A DNA stretch of 64,000 nt from Actinomycetales bacterium (lineage in GTDB: Bacteria > Actinomycetota > Actinomycetes > S36-B12). The position numbers were made by a program, and so were the translations under genes. Location of the stretch: NCBI GenBank assembly GCA_016125355.1, contig WGLX01000015.1:83044-147043 (forward strand), given 5' to 3'. Of the stretch, positions 1 through 9,340 are shown in pieces. Every line of letters begins with the position of its first letter. The stretch's first letter is position 1. The notes beneath the pieces are model-generated. The model was not told where the DNA came from and searched no databases. It saw only the letters and a program-made list of their open reading frames with translations.

Positions 1-589
1 CTACGCGCACACCTTCGCCCTGATGCGGGAGGACCCGGCCACCTGGCACGCCCTGCTCGGCTGGGCGGCGGGCGTCACCGGGACCTTCCTGCGGGCCCAG
101 GCGCTGGCCGGGGCGAGCGCACTGCAGCTGTTCGACTCCTGGGCCGGTGCGCTCACGCCGGCCGACTACGTCGAATTCGCGGCGCCGCACTCGGCGGCCG
201 TGATGGCGGCCATCTCGGACCTGCCCCAGCCACGCGTGCACTTCGGCGTCCACACCGGGCCGCTGCTCTCCGCCATGCGGGACACGGGGGCGACCGTCAT
301 GGGCGTGGACCAGTACACCCCGCTCGACGAGGCGAACACGATCCTCGGCGGCCGCACCCCGCTCCAGGGCAACATCGACCCCGACCTGCTCTTCAGCGAC
401 TGGCCCGTGCTCACCGCACACGTCGACGACGTGCTGCGACGCGGCCAGGTGGCCCCCGGGCACGTGGTCAACCTCGGCCACGGGGTGCCGAAGGACGCGG
501 ACGCCGATGTGCTCACGCGGCTCGTGGAGTACGTACACGGGATTCCCGACGAGCCGGCCTCCGAGCCGGATGGGAGACTGGCCCCGTGA
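1..589 (+). CDS. hemE: Uroporphyrinogen decarboxylase, C-terminal part (5' end outside window)
   Basis: The frame is open from base 2 to a TGA at 587-589. It gives about 195 residues that match the C-terminal half of HemE, which decarboxylates the four acetate side chains of uroporphyrinogen III to coproporphyrinogen III in the cytosol. Recognisable stretches are LQLFDSWAG, the VDQYTPLDEA region, LQGNIDPDLL and the conserved NLGHGVPK near the end. The stop overlaps the GTG start of hemQ (GTGA, 586-589), so the two genes are probably translationally coupled. The N-terminal half lies upstream of the window. Confidence 0.95.
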   Translation, partial: YAHTFALMREDPATWHALLGWAAGVTGTFLRAQALAGASALQLFDSWAGALTPADYVEFAAPHSAAVMAAISDLPQPRVHFGVHTGPLLSAMRDTGATVMGVDQYTPLDEANTILGGRTPLQGNIDPDLLFSDWPVLTAHVDDVLRRGQVAPGHVVNLGHGVPKDADADVLTRLVEYVHGIPDEPASEPDGRLAP

Positions 590-1284
590 CCACAGACGAC
601 AGGACCCGGCCGACCGCGCGCGAGATCAACGACACCATCCGCTACACAAGCTGGACCGTCTTCCAGCGGACCGGGGCCGAGCCCCCGCACGGTGCCCAGG
701 CCGACCTCGAGAGCCTGGTCGCCGATCTGGCGGCCGAGGACGTGGTCGTCCGCGGGTGGTACGACGTGTCCGCCCTGCGCAGCAATTCCGACGTCATGGT
801 GTGGATGCACGCGGCGTCCGCGGACCAGCTTCAGGTGGCGCTGCGCCGCATCCGTCGCTCGGCGGTGGGCAGCGTCATGGAGCAGACCTTCTCCGCCGTG
901 GGCATGCATCGGCCTGCCGAGTTCAACAAGAGCCACGTACCGGCCTTCCTGCTCCAGAAGGAGCCGCGGGAGTGGGTCACCGTGTACCCGTTCGTCCGCT
1001 CCTACGAGTGGTACCTCCTGCCCGAGGAGGAGCGCCGCGCGATGCTCGTCGAGCACGGGATGATGGGCCGCGGCTACGAGGGCGTCCTCACGAACACGGT
1101 CGCCGCGTTCGCCCTCGGCGACTACGAGTGGATCCTCTGCCTCGAGTCCGACGTCCTCCACGACACCGTCGACCTGATGCGCCACCTGCGCGGATCCGAG
1201 GCGCGGCGACACGTGCGCGAGGAGATCCCCTTCTACACCGGACGACTGGTCGACGCCGCCGGTGTGGTCGACGTCCTCAGCTGA
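586..1284 (+). CDS. hemQ: Coproheme decarboxylase HemQ (chlorite dismutase-like)
   Basis: A 232-residue protein of the chlorite dismutase-like superfamily. In Gram-positive bacteria HemQ converts iron-coproporphyrin III (coproheme) to protoheme by two oxidative decarboxylations in the cytosol. The VYPFVRSYEWYLLP segment carries the expected tyrosine. The EHGMMG segment carries the histidine placed as proximal heme ligand, and ALGDYEWILCLESD is a typical core strand. The GTG start overlaps the hemE stop. It marks the coproporphyrin-dependent heme branch, consistent with the adjacent ferrochelatase. No coproporphyrinogen oxidase (CgoX/HemY) gene lies between hemE and hemQ, where many actinomycetes carry one. 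Confidence 0.95.
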   Translation: MTTDDRTRPTAREINDTIRYTSWTVFQRTGAEPPHGAQADLESLVADLAAEDVVVRGWYDVSALRSNSDVMVWMHAASADQLQVALRRIRRSAVGSVMEQTFSAVGMHRPAEFNKSHVPAFLLQKEPREWVTVYPFVRSYEWYLLPEEERRAMLVEHGMMGRGYEGVLTNTVAAFALGDYEWILCLESDVLHDTVDLMRHLRGSEARRHVREEIPFYTGRLVDAAGVVDVLS

Positions 1285-1285
1285 C

Positions 1286-2338
1286 GTGGCGCCCGACGCC
1301 CTGCTCCTGGTGTCGTTCGGCGGTCCCGAGGGCCCCGACGAGGTCATGCCGTTCCTCGAGCGGGTGACCGCCGGCCGTGGCGTACCGCGTGAGCGGCTCG
1401 AGTCCGTGGCCGAGCACTACCTGGCGATGGGTGGCGTGAGCCCGATCAACGGACAGAACCGCGACCTCCTCGCCGCCCTGCGATCCGAACTGGACGCTCG
1501 AGGCGTCGACCTTCCGCTGTACTGGGGCAACCGCAACTCCGCGCCGTTCCTCGCCGATGTCCTGGCGCAGATCCGTGCCGACGGGCACCGCAGCGTCCGA
1601 GCCATCACGACAAGCGCCTATCCCTCCTACTCGGGCTGCCGCCAGTACCGGGAGAACCTCGCCGGTGCCCTCTCGGAGGCCGGGCTGCAGGACGAGCTGG
1701 ACATCGAGGTGGTCGGGCCGTACTACGACAGGGACGGCTTCCGGCGGCCCTTCGCCGACGGGCTCGAGGAGGCCCTGGCGGCGGCGTCTCGGGAGGACGT
1801 GAGCGAGCAGGACATCACCGTGCTGTTCACCACGCACAGCATCCCGACGGGCATGGACGAGGCCTCCGGGCCCGACGGCCAGCGCGACGACGGTCCTCCG
1901 GGCCTCTACACCCGGGCGCATCTCGAGGTGGCCCGCGCGGTGATGGAGCGAACCGGATCAGCCGTCGAGTGGCGCCTGGTGTTCCAGTCGCGCAGCGGTC
2001 CGCCCCAGGTGCCGTGGCTGGAGCCGGATGTCAACGATGCCCTCGAGGAGGAGGCAGAAGCGGGCATCACGCACGCGATCCTCGTCCCCATCGGCTTCAT
2101 CAGCGACCACATGGAGGTCGTCTGGGACCTCGACAACGAGGCGGCGGCCACGGCGCAGCGGCTCGGCATCGGGCTGGCCCGTGTCCCGACGCCGGGCGTG
2201 CACGCGGCGTTCGTGGGCCTGCTGGCGGACGAACTACTCGCGGAGGATCGGCCGCCGTGCGGCTTCTGCGCGGACTCCTGCTGCCGGAACGCACGCGGGG
2301 ACCGCCCGGTGGTGCCCGGCATCTGCTCGCGGGCATAG
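1286..2338 (+). CDS. hemH: Coproporphyrin III ferrochelatase (CpfC/HemH)
   Basis: About 350 residues. It inserts ferrous iron into coproporphyrin III, supplying the HemQ substrate. It opens with DALLLVSFGGPEGPDEV and the YLAMGGVSPINGQNR segment typical of actinobacterial ferrochelatases. The GTG at 1286 is preferred because it follows the hemQ stop directly. A GTG at 1262 is in frame but would overlap hemQ. The C-terminus CGFCADSCCRN holds clustered cysteines, as in [2Fe-2S]-containing ferrochelatases of actinobacteria, so an iron-sulfur cluster is likely. Metal-site histidines are in TTHSIP and the conserved glutamate region. Confidence 0.94.
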   Translation: MAPDALLLVSFGGPEGPDEVMPFLERVTAGRGVPRERLESVAEHYLAMGGVSPINGQNRDLLAALRSELDARGVDLPLYWGNRNSAPFLADVLAQIRADGHRSVRAITTSAYPSYSGCRQYRENLAGALSEAGLQDELDIEVVGPYYDRDGFRRPFADGLEEALAAASREDVSEQDITVLFTTHSIPTGMDEASGPDGQRDDGPPGLYTRAHLEVARAVMERTGSAVEWRLVFQSRSGPPQVPWLEPDVNDALEEEAEAGITHAILVPIGFISDHMEVVWDLDNEAAATAQRLGIGLARVPTPGVHAAFVGLLADELLAEDRPPCGFCADSCCRNARGDRPVVPGICSRA

Positions 2339-2350
2339 GCTCCCCACGCC

Positions 2351-3322
2351 ATGGCCATCATCGAGCGACCCCGCCGACTCCGCCGCACGGAGGCGATGCG
2401 TCGGCTCGTGCGCGAGACCACGATCTCCGCAGCCGATCTCATCCTCCCGGTGTTCGTGAAAGAGAACGCGACCGAGCCGATCCCGATCGCGTCGATGCCA
2501 GGGGTCGTCCAGCACTCGCCGGACTCCCTGCGGGCGGCGGTGGAGGAGGCGGCCGAACTCGGCGTCGGCGCGGTGATGATCTTCGGCGTCCCCGAGGAGC
2601 GCGACGACAGTGGCGATGCGGCCTGCGCGGTCGACAGCGTGCTCGCTGAGGCGGTCCGCTGGACCAAGGAGACCACGGGCGATGCCCTTCCCGTCATCGC
2701 CGACCTCTGCCTCGACGAGTTCACCTCGCACGGCCACTGCGGGGTCCTCGCCCCAGATGGATCCGTCGACAACGACGCCACGCTCGGCGTGTACCGGCGC
2801 ATGGCCGTCGTGCTCGCGGAGGCAGGCTCGGACATGCTGGGCCTCAGCGGCATGATGGACGGGCAGGTCGGAGCCGTGCGCGAGATCCTCGACGAGTGGG
2901 GGCACACGGACACGGCGCTGCTCGCCTACGCCGCCAAGTACGCGTCGGCGATGTACGGGCCGTTCCGCGATGCCGTCGAGAGCCAGCTCACCGGCGACCG
3001 CAAGACCTACCAGCAGGACCCGGCGAACGCCGTCGAGGCACTGCGGGAGGTGCGCCTCGATGTCGCCGAGGGCGCCGACATCGTGATGGTGAAGCCGGCG
3101 CTGCCCTACCTCGACATCATCGCCAGGGTCGAGGACATGGTCGACGTGCCAGTGGCCGCGTACGTGGTCTCCGGGGAGTTCGCCATGATCGAGGCGGCCG
3201 CGCAGGCGGGGATGATCGACCGGGAGCGGGCGATCCTCGAGGTGCTCACCAGCGTCAAGCGGGCCGGAGCCGGGATCATCGCGACCTACTGGGCCAGCGA
3301 GGTCGCCCGGCTGCTCCGCTAG
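2351..3322 (+). CDS. hemB: Delta-aminolevulinic acid dehydratase (porphobilinogen synthase)
   Basis: 323 residues, normal family length. It condenses two 5-aminolevulinate molecules to porphobilinogen in the cytosol. Schiff-base lysines are in [17 protein letters not shown] and in [10 protein letters not shown]. The metal-site segment reads [14 protein letters not shown]. It has the first and last positions of the zinc-type cysteine triad, but an aspartate where the middle cysteine would sit, so it is intermediate between zinc and magnesium types. The gene lies 12 bases after hemH in the same operon, and a start at ATG 2351 gives the usual RPRRLR N-terminus. Confidence 0.96.
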   Translation: MAIIERPRRLRRTEAMRRLVRETTISAADLILPVFVKENATEPIPIASMPGVVQHSPDSLRAAVEEAAELGVGAVMIFGVPEERDDSGDAACAVDSVLAEAVRWTKETTGDALPVIADLCLDEFTSHGHCGVLAPDGSVDNDATLGVYRRMAVVLAEAGSDMLGLSGMMDGQVGAVREILDEWGHTDTALLAYAAKYASAMYGPFRDAVESQLTGDRKTYQQDPANAVEALREVRLDVAEGADIVMVKPALPYLDIIARVEDMVDVPVAAYVVSGEFAMIEAAAQAGMIDRERAILEVLTSVKRAGAGIIATYWASEVARLLR

Positions 3323-3356
3323 GTCGGAATCGGATCGGGAAGGGCGTGGTCAGGCC

Positions 3357-4661
3357 ATGACATCGGCAGATTCGGCGGACTGGTTCGCGCGGGCGCAGGC
3401 GGTGATCCCGGGCGGCGTGAGCTCGCCGGTCCGGGCCTTCCGCTCGGTGGGCGGGACACCGCCCTATGTGGCCCGGGCCTGGGGATCGCGCATCTGGGAC
3501 GTCGATGGTCGGGAGTACGTCGACCTCGTGGGTGCCTGGGGACCGATGATCCTGGGCCACGCCCACCCGTCCGTGGTCTCCGCGGTCAGTGCCGCCATCG
3601 CGGACAGCCCGTCCTTCGGTGCGCCGTGCCCTCCCGAGGTCGAACTTGCCGAGGAGATCGTCCGCCGGATCGCCCCGGTCGAGCGCGTGCGCTTCACCAA
3701 CTCGGGCACGGAGGCCGTCATGACCGCGATCCGGGTGGCTCGGGCTGCCGCTGGTCGCGACCTGGTGGTCAAGTTCGCCGGCTGCTACCACGGGCACGCG
3801 GACGGCCTTCTGGTCGCGGCCGGGTCCGGGGTGGCCACCCTCGGCCTGCCCGACTCGCCCGGCGTCACCTCGGGGACCGCCCAGGACACCGTCGTCCTGC
3901 CGTACGGCGATGTCGAGGCCGTGACGGCGATCTTCGCCGAGCGAGGCGACGAGATCGCCTGCGTCATCACCGAGGCGATCCCTGCCAACATGGGCGTGCT
4001 GCCCCCGCCTCCCGGCTTCAACGCCTTCCTCGCCGAGATCACCCGACGGCATGGCGCCCTGCTCATCCTCGACGAGGTGATGACGGGCTTCCGCGTGGCC
4101 GCCGACGGCTGGTGGGGGATCGAGGGGCGAGCCGAGGGCTGGGCACCCGACCTGTTCACTTACGGGAAGGTCATCGGGGGCGGCCTTCCGCTCGCCGCCG
4201 TGGCCGGCCCGGCCGCCGTCATGGATCTCCTCGCGCCAGCGGGTCCGGTCTACCAAGCGGGCACGCTCAGCGGCAATCCGGCGGCGACGGCGGCCGGACT
4301 CGCCACCCTGCGCGGCTGCGACAGCGACCTCTACGGCCATCTGGACGCCACGGCGGTCCGGGTGCGCGAGGTGATCGACGCGGCCCTGACATCGCACGGC
4401 GTGGTCCACCAGACACACCATGCCGGCAACCTGTTCTCGTTCTTCTTCACCGAGCACGCCGTGCACACCTATGATGACGCCCGGCAGCAGGACACGGCAG
4501 CGTTCGCCGCGTTCTTCCACGCGATGCTCGACAACGGAGTCTGGCTGCCGCCGTCCGCGTTCGAGGCGTGGTTCGTATCGGGCGCGCACACCGATCGGGA
4601 CCTCGAGGTCATCGTGGCCGCGGCCGACGCAGCGGCCGCGGCGGCGGCCGCCGCCTCATGA
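3357..4661 (+). CDS. hemL: Glutamate-1-semialdehyde 2,1-aminomutase
   Basis: 434 residues. A PLP-dependent mutase that makes 5-aminolevulinate from glutamate-1-semialdehyde in the C5 pathway. The N-terminus [16 protein letters not shown] is diagnostic. The pyridoxal-phosphate lysine is K271 in [12 protein letters not shown], and [11 protein letters not shown] is the cofactor-binding aspartate segment. The protein ends in an alanine-rich tail of about 15 residues, longer than needed for the fold. It completes the heme operon with hemE-Q-H-B upstream. HemA (glutamyl-tRNA reductase), hemC and hemD are not in the window and probably lie upstream. Confidence 0.96.
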   Translation: MTSADSADWFARAQAVIPGGVSSPVRAFRSVGGTPPYVARAWGSRIWDVDGREYVDLVGAWGPMILGHAHPSVVSAVSAAIADSPSFGAPCPPEVELAEEIVRRIAPVERVRFTNSGTEAVMTAIRVARAAAGRDLVVKFAGCYHGHADGLLVAAGSGVATLGLPDSPGVTSGTAQDTVVLPYGDVEAVTAIFAERGDEIACVITEAIPANMGVLPPPPGFNAFLAEITRRHGALLILDEVMTGFRVAADGWWGIEGRAEGWAPDLFTYGKVIGGGLPLAAVAGPAAVMDLLAPAGPVYQAGTLSGNPAATAAGLATLRGCDSDLYGHLDATAVRVREVIDAALTSHGVVHQTHHAGNLFSFFFTEHAVHTYDDARQQDTAAFAAFFHAMLDNGVWLPPSAFEAWFVSGAHTDRDLEVIVAAADAAAAAAAAAS

Positions 4662-4677
4662 GCGACGGAACCCGCTG

Positions 4678-5523
4678 ATGGACGCACGACGAAGCGAGTT
4701 CGCCTGGGGCCTGTTCGTGCCGCTTGTCGTTGTCGCCCTCCTGGCGGTGGTGGCGCCCCGGACCGGGCAGCCCGAGGCCTGGCTGGCGTTCGCGGGTGCC
4801 ATGCCGATGTTCGCGGCGATGTTCACCCGCGCCCCGTTCACCGGGATCGTCGCGTTGGCCACCGTGCTGGCCTGCGGGTTCTCGGCCGCCGCGGCCTACG
4901 GCGCCCAGTTCACCGAGGCGCTTCCGGTCCTCGTCGGCGTGATCGTGCTGTCCGGGGCAGCGGTACTGGTTGCCCAGGCCAAGAGCCCCGTGGCACCGCG
5001 ACCCGCTCCGGCCACTGCCCCGACCCCGGCACCGGGGCTGTCGGGTGAGGATCCTGTTGTCGACGAACTCACCGGGCTGCCGACGCGTCGCGGCATCCGC
5101 GCGCGCCTCGGGGAGGAGCAGCCGTCGGGCCATCGTGTCGTGGCGCTGATCGACTGCGACCATCTCGCCGCTCTCAACGAGAAGCACGGTCGCGCAGTGG
5201 GGGACACCTTCGTGTTCGCCGTCGCGGGCCGGACGCGATACGCCCTGACCGAGCCCGACGTCGTCGCGCGATGGACGGACCAGCAGTTCCTCATCGTCCT
5301 GCATTCCGACCTCGAGCAGAGCCTTCCCACTTTGACCCTCATCGCCGACAAGGTGAACCAGAACCCCATCCGTACCGACTCGGGGCTCATCCCGGCGACG
5401 ATGTCCGTGGGCGCCACGGCGTGGGCGGCGGACGAGGCCCTCGAGACCGCAGTCGAGCGTGCCCGCCGTGCCCTCTACCGGGGCAAGGTCGAGGGCGGGG
5501 GCAGACTGGTCGTCGAGGCGTAG
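4678..5523 (+). CDS. Membrane protein with degenerate GGDEF domain
   Basis: 281 residues from ATG 4678, 16 bases after hemL. About four hydrophobic segments fill residues 8-100, followed by a Pro/Ala linker (PAPATAPTPAP). A GGDEF-like domain then begins at DELTGLPTRRGIRARL. The signature loop reads RWTDQQF instead of R(I/V)GGDEF, so both glycines and both acidic residues of the active site are gone. The metal-binding IDCDHLAALN stretch is partly kept. I infer that it has no diguanylate cyclase activity and may act as a nucleotide or protein-binding module. Its role next to heme genes is unknown. Confidence 0.8.
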   Translation: MDARRSEFAWGLFVPLVVVALLAVVAPRTGQPEAWLAFAGAMPMFAAMFTRAPFTGIVALATVLACGFSAAAAYGAQFTEALPVLVGVIVLSGAAVLVAQAKSPVAPRPAPATAPTPAPGLSGEDPVVDELTGLPTRRGIRARLGEEQPSGHRVVALIDCDHLAALNEKHGRAVGDTFVFAVAGRTRYALTEPDVVARWTDQQFLIVLHSDLEQSLPTLTLIADKVNQNPIRTDSGLIPATMSVGATAWAADEALETAVERARRALYRGKVEGGGRLVVEA

Positions 5524-5649
5524 CCGCGTTCGCGCCAGCTGCCATTCCGAGGTGCGATGCGGCCGCGGTTCACCTACCGTTTACCCAACGACGGGGGCAC
5601 CAGCCCCTGCACCCACTTCCGCTCTCGCGCGGGCAAGGAAAGGACACCC

Positions 5650-6438
5650 ATGTTCGGTAAGCGCACGCTGCGCATCGCGGCCGTAGCCGCCGCTGTCGCG
5701 CTCCCCATGACCGTGGCGGCGACATCGTCGGCCTCGGCGGCTCCAGCCTCCAAGCAGGCGACTGTGACCGTGTTCCACGCCATCCCGGGTGCTGTGCTCG
5801 AGGGCCTCGGCGTTCCCGGCGGCGTCGTGAACGTCTGTGCCAACGGCTCCGTGCAGCTCGTCACCGACTTCGCGCCCGGCCAGCTCAAGACCCTCAAGGT
5901 CGATCCGGGCAGCTACAGCCTGGGTGTCTTCGCCGGACCGTCCGGCTGCCAGGGCCCGGCCCTGCTCTCCGCCGGGGCCACCGTCGCCGCGGGCAAGAGC
6001 TACACCGTGACCGCCAACCTGTACCCGACCGGCAGCCCGGCGGCTCCGGCGGCACCGGCCCTCAACGTGTTCGCCAACAATCAGGCGCCCCTCGGCAAGA
6101 CCAAGAAGATTGCTCTCAAGAACGGCCTCGGCCGGGTCACGATCCGGCACATCGCGGTGGCGCCCGCGGTCGACGTGTTCCTCGACGGCAAGGTGGCGGT
6201 CCAGAGCCTCACCAACCCGAACCAGGCCCAGGCGACCCTGAAGAAGGGCACCTACCAGGCGGCTGCCGGTCTTGCCGGTGCCGGCACGGCGGGCATCGCC
6301 CTCGGCCCGGTTCCGCTGAAGGTGCGGCAGGGCTGGAACACCATCGTGTACGCCTGGGGCCTTCCGGCCGGCTCGCTGGGCAGCACGGGCTTCGGCGTGA
6401 CCGTGCAGTACGTCAAGCTGAACCTCCCGAAGAAGTAG
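5650..6438 (+). CDS. Secreted DUF4397 domain protein
   Basis: 262 residues from ATG 5650, with an AAGGAAAGG ribosome site about ten bases upstream. Residues 1-32 form a Sec signal peptide (FGKRTLRIAAVAAAVALP, then ATSSASA cleavage region). The mature part has two beta-rich repeats of the DUF4397 type: ATVTVFHAIPG with VNVCANG, then RVTIRHIAVAPAVDVFLDGK. Such proteins are exported or cell-surface associated and their biochemical function is not established. It appears monocistronic and is followed by a strong hairpin at 6461-6495. Confidence 0.85.
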   Translation: MFGKRTLRIAAVAAAVALPMTVAATSSASAAPASKQATVTVFHAIPGAVLEGLGVPGGVVNVCANGSVQLVTDFAPGQLKTLKVDPGSYSLGVFAGPSGCQGPALLSAGATVAAGKSYTVTANLYPTGSPAAPAAPALNVFANNQAPLGKTKKIALKNGLGRVTIRHIAVAPAVDVFLDGKVAVQSLTNPNQAQATLKKGTYQAAAGLAGAGTAGIALGPVPLKVRQGWNTIVYAWGLPAGSLGSTGFGVTVQYVKLNLPKK

Positions 6439-6460
6439 GAGCAGCACCCCGCTCGACCGC

Positions 6461-6495
6461 GACCGGCCGCGTCCCCCGAGGGGACGCGGCCGGTC
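6461..6495 (+). terminator. Strong GC-rich hairpin after DUF4397 gene
   Basis: A perfect 15-bp inverted repeat: GACCGGCCGCGTCCC at 6461-6475 pairs with its complement at 6481-6495 around the loop CCGAG. It starts about 22 bases after the stop codon and no gene overlaps it. There is no long T run after the stem, which is common for terminators in high-GC actinomycetes. Confidence 0.8.
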
Positions 6496-6596
6496 CGTTC
6501 TCCGGAGCGGCGTTTTGGTCCCGCTCACCGGCGTCACGTACCCTGCTGGAACCTTGAGCCGCGGTGGGCGGCTCTCGACGACTCAAGGGGCCGTGG

Positions 6597-7793
6597 ATGA
6601 GGCAGGCGCTTCGACGGGGAGCCGTTCCCGTCGCGGTCGCCGTGGCCCTCGTCCTTGGCACGGCGGTGCCCGGCTGGGCCGCGCCGGGCCGTGACATCGC
6701 CCAGGTCGAGGCGCAGGTGCGCGACCTCGAGATGCAGGCCTCCTCGGCGAACGAGAAGCTCAATGAGGCTCAGATCCGGCTGAACCAGACCGAGGGGGAG
6801 CTCGCCGCCGTCTCCAGCAAGATCCAGCGCCAGAAGAACGAGCTGGCGACCGCGCGTTCGTCGGTCAACGACCTCGCCCGGTCGGTGTACATGCAGGGCG
6901 GCATGGACACCACGCTGCAGGTGCTGCTGGCCGACAACCCGACGGACTTCCTCGCCCAGTCGGCCGCGCTCGGCCAGGTGGCCCAGGCGCAGGCCGCGAG
7001 CCTCCGGCGGACCCAGACCGCGCAGCTGCGGCTGGGACAGAGCCAGGCGGAACTGGCCGACAAGCAGCGCCTCGCGGCGGGCTACCGGGACGACATGAAG
7101 GCGGCTCAGCAGTCGGCGGACGACAGCCTGGCGAAGGCACAGGCGGTCTTGGCGAGCCTCAAGGAGGCGGAGCGCAAGCGGCTGGAGGAGCTGCGTCGGC
7201 AGCGCGAGCGGGAGGCCCGGGCTGCCGCTGCGGCGGCTGCCGCTGCGGCGCGCCGAGCCGCCCAGCAGGCGCAGCAGCAGGCCCAGCAACAGGCCCAGCA
7301 GTCCCGGCCGACCCCGCAGCGACCCGCTGGCTCGTCGTCATCCTCGTCGTCCTCGTCCGGCTCGAGCGGCTCGAGCGGGGGGTCGTCCGGGGGTTCAGCC
7401 GCCGCCGGTGGCGGCTTCACAGGCGGGAGCCGCACCGCCGTGGCCATCCAGTACGCGCTCGCGCAGGTGGGTGATCGCTACGTCGCGGCTGCGGCCGGGC
7501 CGAGCGCCTACGACTGCAGCGGGCTCACGCTGGCTGCCTGGCGCCAGGCCGGCATCTCCCTGCCGCACTACTCGGTGGCGCAGTACAGCAGCGTGCGGCG
7601 CATCCCGGACTCCCAGCTGCAGCCCGGCGACCTCGTCTTCTACTTCGGTGGCGGCGCCCACCACGTGGGGATGTACATCGGCAACGGGAAGATGGTGCAT
7701 GCCGCCAATCCCCGTGACGGGGTGGAGATCACCGACTACAAGGGCCCTTGGTACGGATCCCACTACACCGGCGCGGGGCGGGTGCTCGGCTAG
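6597..7793 (+). CDS. Secreted NlpC/P60 peptidoglycan endopeptidase with coiled coil
   Basis: 398 residues from ATG 6597; a GTG at 6564 is in frame, but AAGGGG supports the ATG. A signal peptide (residues 1-26) is followed by a long coiled coil (about 30-215). A low-complexity Ala/Gln and Ser/Gly linker (about 205-270) follows, then a C-terminal NlpC/P60 domain. The catalytic cysteine is C307 in YDCSGLTLAAW and the histidine lies in GAHHVGMYIGNGKMVHA. The architecture matches RipC/CwlO-type hydrolases that cut peptide stems of the wall, with the coiled coil holding the enzyme inactive or binding FtsEX. The stop abuts that of the convergent amidase. Confidence 0.9.
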   Translation: MRQALRRGAVPVAVAVALVLGTAVPGWAAPGRDIAQVEAQVRDLEMQASSANEKLNEAQIRLNQTEGELAAVSSKIQRQKNELATARSSVNDLARSVYMQGGMDTTLQVLLADNPTDFLAQSAALGQVAQAQAASLRRTQTAQLRLGQSQAELADKQRLAAGYRDDMKAAQQSADDSLAKAQAVLASLKEAERKRLEELRRQREREARAAAAAAAAAARRAAQQAQQQAQQQAQQSRPTPQRPAGSSSSSSSSSGSSGSSGGSSGGSAAAGGGFTGGSRTAVAIQYALAQVGDRYVAAAAGPSAYDCSGLTLAAWRQAGISLPHYSVAQYSSVRRIPDSQLQPGDLVFYFGGGAHHVGMYIGNGKMVHAANPRDGVEITDYKGPWYGSHYTGAGRVLG

Positions 7794-9287
7794 TCAGCCG
7801 CGCTCGGCGGGCCGCCACGCAGGTCGGCTAGCAGGGGTCCCTGCCCAGCCGACCACGGATTCGACCAGTCGGCCCACGGCAAGGAGGGCCGGCTCGGAGC
7901 GCGCAGGCCCCGTGATCGACAGGCCGACGGGAAGACCGTCGACCAGACCCAGGGGGACGGTGAGGATGGGCCACCCCAGGATCGCCGGCGGCGTGGCGAC
8001 CGCACCCCCGCCCGCGAGGAGGTCGCCGAGGACGAGGTCACTCTTCCAGGCCGGCTGGTACGCGGGTGCCACGAGCAGGTCGACGGTGTCATAGGCGGGA
8101 CCGAGGCATGCGTCGAGGGCGAAGGCGAGGTTGCGCTGCCGGGCTTCCCGGTACTCGTCGCCGTTGCGTCCGGGCGATCGGGCCGCCTGTTCGAGGAACT
8201 CCTGGCCGAAGAACGCCAGCTCCGTCTCGGCATGCTCGGCGTTGAAATCCACGAGCTCGGCGACGGTGCTCGCTCCCGGGCCGGGACGGCGCCGCAGGTA
8301 GGCGCCGAGGTCATCGGACATCTCGGCGACGAGGACGGCCACCTGGTCGGCCATCACCGCCCCATCGACGGAGGGCATGGCCACCTCCGTGATCGACGCC
8401 ACGGCGTCGCGCAGGCCGAAGACGATCGCGTGCGCGAGCGCGTCGGTTCGCTCATGGCCGGTGTCCCAGGCGCCCACGGTGCCGATGCGCAGGGACCGTG
8501 GGTCCGGCAGCCCGTCAGGCAGGCACTCCGGTCGCCCCGACAGGACGGCGTAGGCGAGCGCGGCGTCATCCACGCAACGTGTCAGCGGTCCCGGGACGTC
8601 CTGGCTGCCACTGATCGGGACGACCTGCTCGGCGGACAGGGTGCCCACCGTCGGCTTGAGCCCCACCAGGCCGTTGAGGGCCGCCGGGCAGGTGATGGAG
8701 CCGTTGGTCTCCGTGCCGAGCGCCAGGGGCGCCAGCCCGGCGGCGACGGCCGCCCCGGATCCGGAGGACGACCCGCCGGCGCTCCGGTCGAGGGCCCACG
8801 GGTTGCCGGTGAGGCCGCCCACGGCCGACCAGCCGCTGGTGGAGTGGGGGGAGCGGAAGTTGGCCCACTCCGACAGATTGGTGGCGCCGAGGACGACGGC
8901 GCCGGCCCGGCGCAAGGCCGTCACGACCGGGGCATCGCCGGTGACCGGCCGACCCGCGAGGGCCAGCGACCCGGCCGTGCCCGGCAGCCCGATGGCCTCG
9001 ATGTTGTCCTTGACGAGCACGGGAACCCCGTGGAGCGGGCCGACGAGCTCGCCTGCGCGCCGTTGCCGGTCGCGCTGGTCGGCCTCGTCGAGAGCGCCCG
9101 CGGTGCGGGCGAGGACGGCACGCAGCGCCGGGCCGGCCTCGTCGACGGCATCCATCCGCTCGAGCAGCCGGGTCGCGAGCTCGCGACTGGTCCAGTCGCC
9201 GGTCCGCAGTCGGTCTTGGCACTCCACGAGGTCGGCGTAGGCGTGGTCACTCGTCTGGGGATGCGGGTCGGTGTCGGCCACGCGCAC
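7794..9287 (-). CDS. Amidase signature family hydrolase
   Basis: 497 residues, full length for the family. The Ser-cisSer-Lys machinery is present: lysine in VLVKDNIEA, the glycine/serine loop AGGSSSGSGAAVA, and the nucleophile serine in GTETNGSITCPA, followed by GLVGLKPT. These enzymes hydrolyse amides such as aliphatic or aryl amides and glutamyl-tRNA. GatA is less likely because there are no gatB/gatC neighbours. The gene is monocistronic, divergent from the CDF exporter and convergent with the NlpC/P60 gene with no spacing. The substrate cannot be predicted. Confidence 0.88.
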   Translation of the reverse strand: MRVADTDPHPQTSDHAYADLVECQDRLRTGDWTSRELATRLLERMDAVDEAGPALRAVLARTAGALDEADQRDRQRRAGELVGPLHGVPVLVKDNIEAIGLPGTAGSLALAGRPVTGDAPVVTALRRAGAVVLGATNLSEWANFRSPHSTSGWSAVGGLTGNPWALDRSAGGSSSGSGAAVAAGLAPLALGTETNGSITCPAALNGLVGLKPTVGTLSAEQVVPISGSQDVPGPLTRCVDDAALAYAVLSGRPECLPDGLPDPRSLRIGTVGAWDTGHERTDALAHAIVFGLRDAVASITEVAMPSVDGAVMADQVAVLVAEMSDDLGAYLRRRPGPGASTVAELVDFNAEHAETELAFFGQEFLEQAARSPGRNGDEYREARQRNLAFALDACLGPAYDTVDLLVAPAYQPAWKSDLVLGDLLAGGGAVATPPAILGWPILTVPLGLVDGLPVGLSITGPARSEPALLAVGRLVESVVGWAGTPASRPAWRPAERG

Positions 9288-9340
9288 ACCCTCTCACGGC
9301 GGAGCAGCGTCGGCCGGTGGTCGGATGACATGCTTGCCGG

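Noticed and set aside
7240-7400. Low-complexity tract in the NlpC/P60 gene taken as a frameshift or repeat element
   Set aside because: The reading frame is continuous and Ala/Gln and Ser/Gly linkers are normal between coiled coil and catalytic domain.
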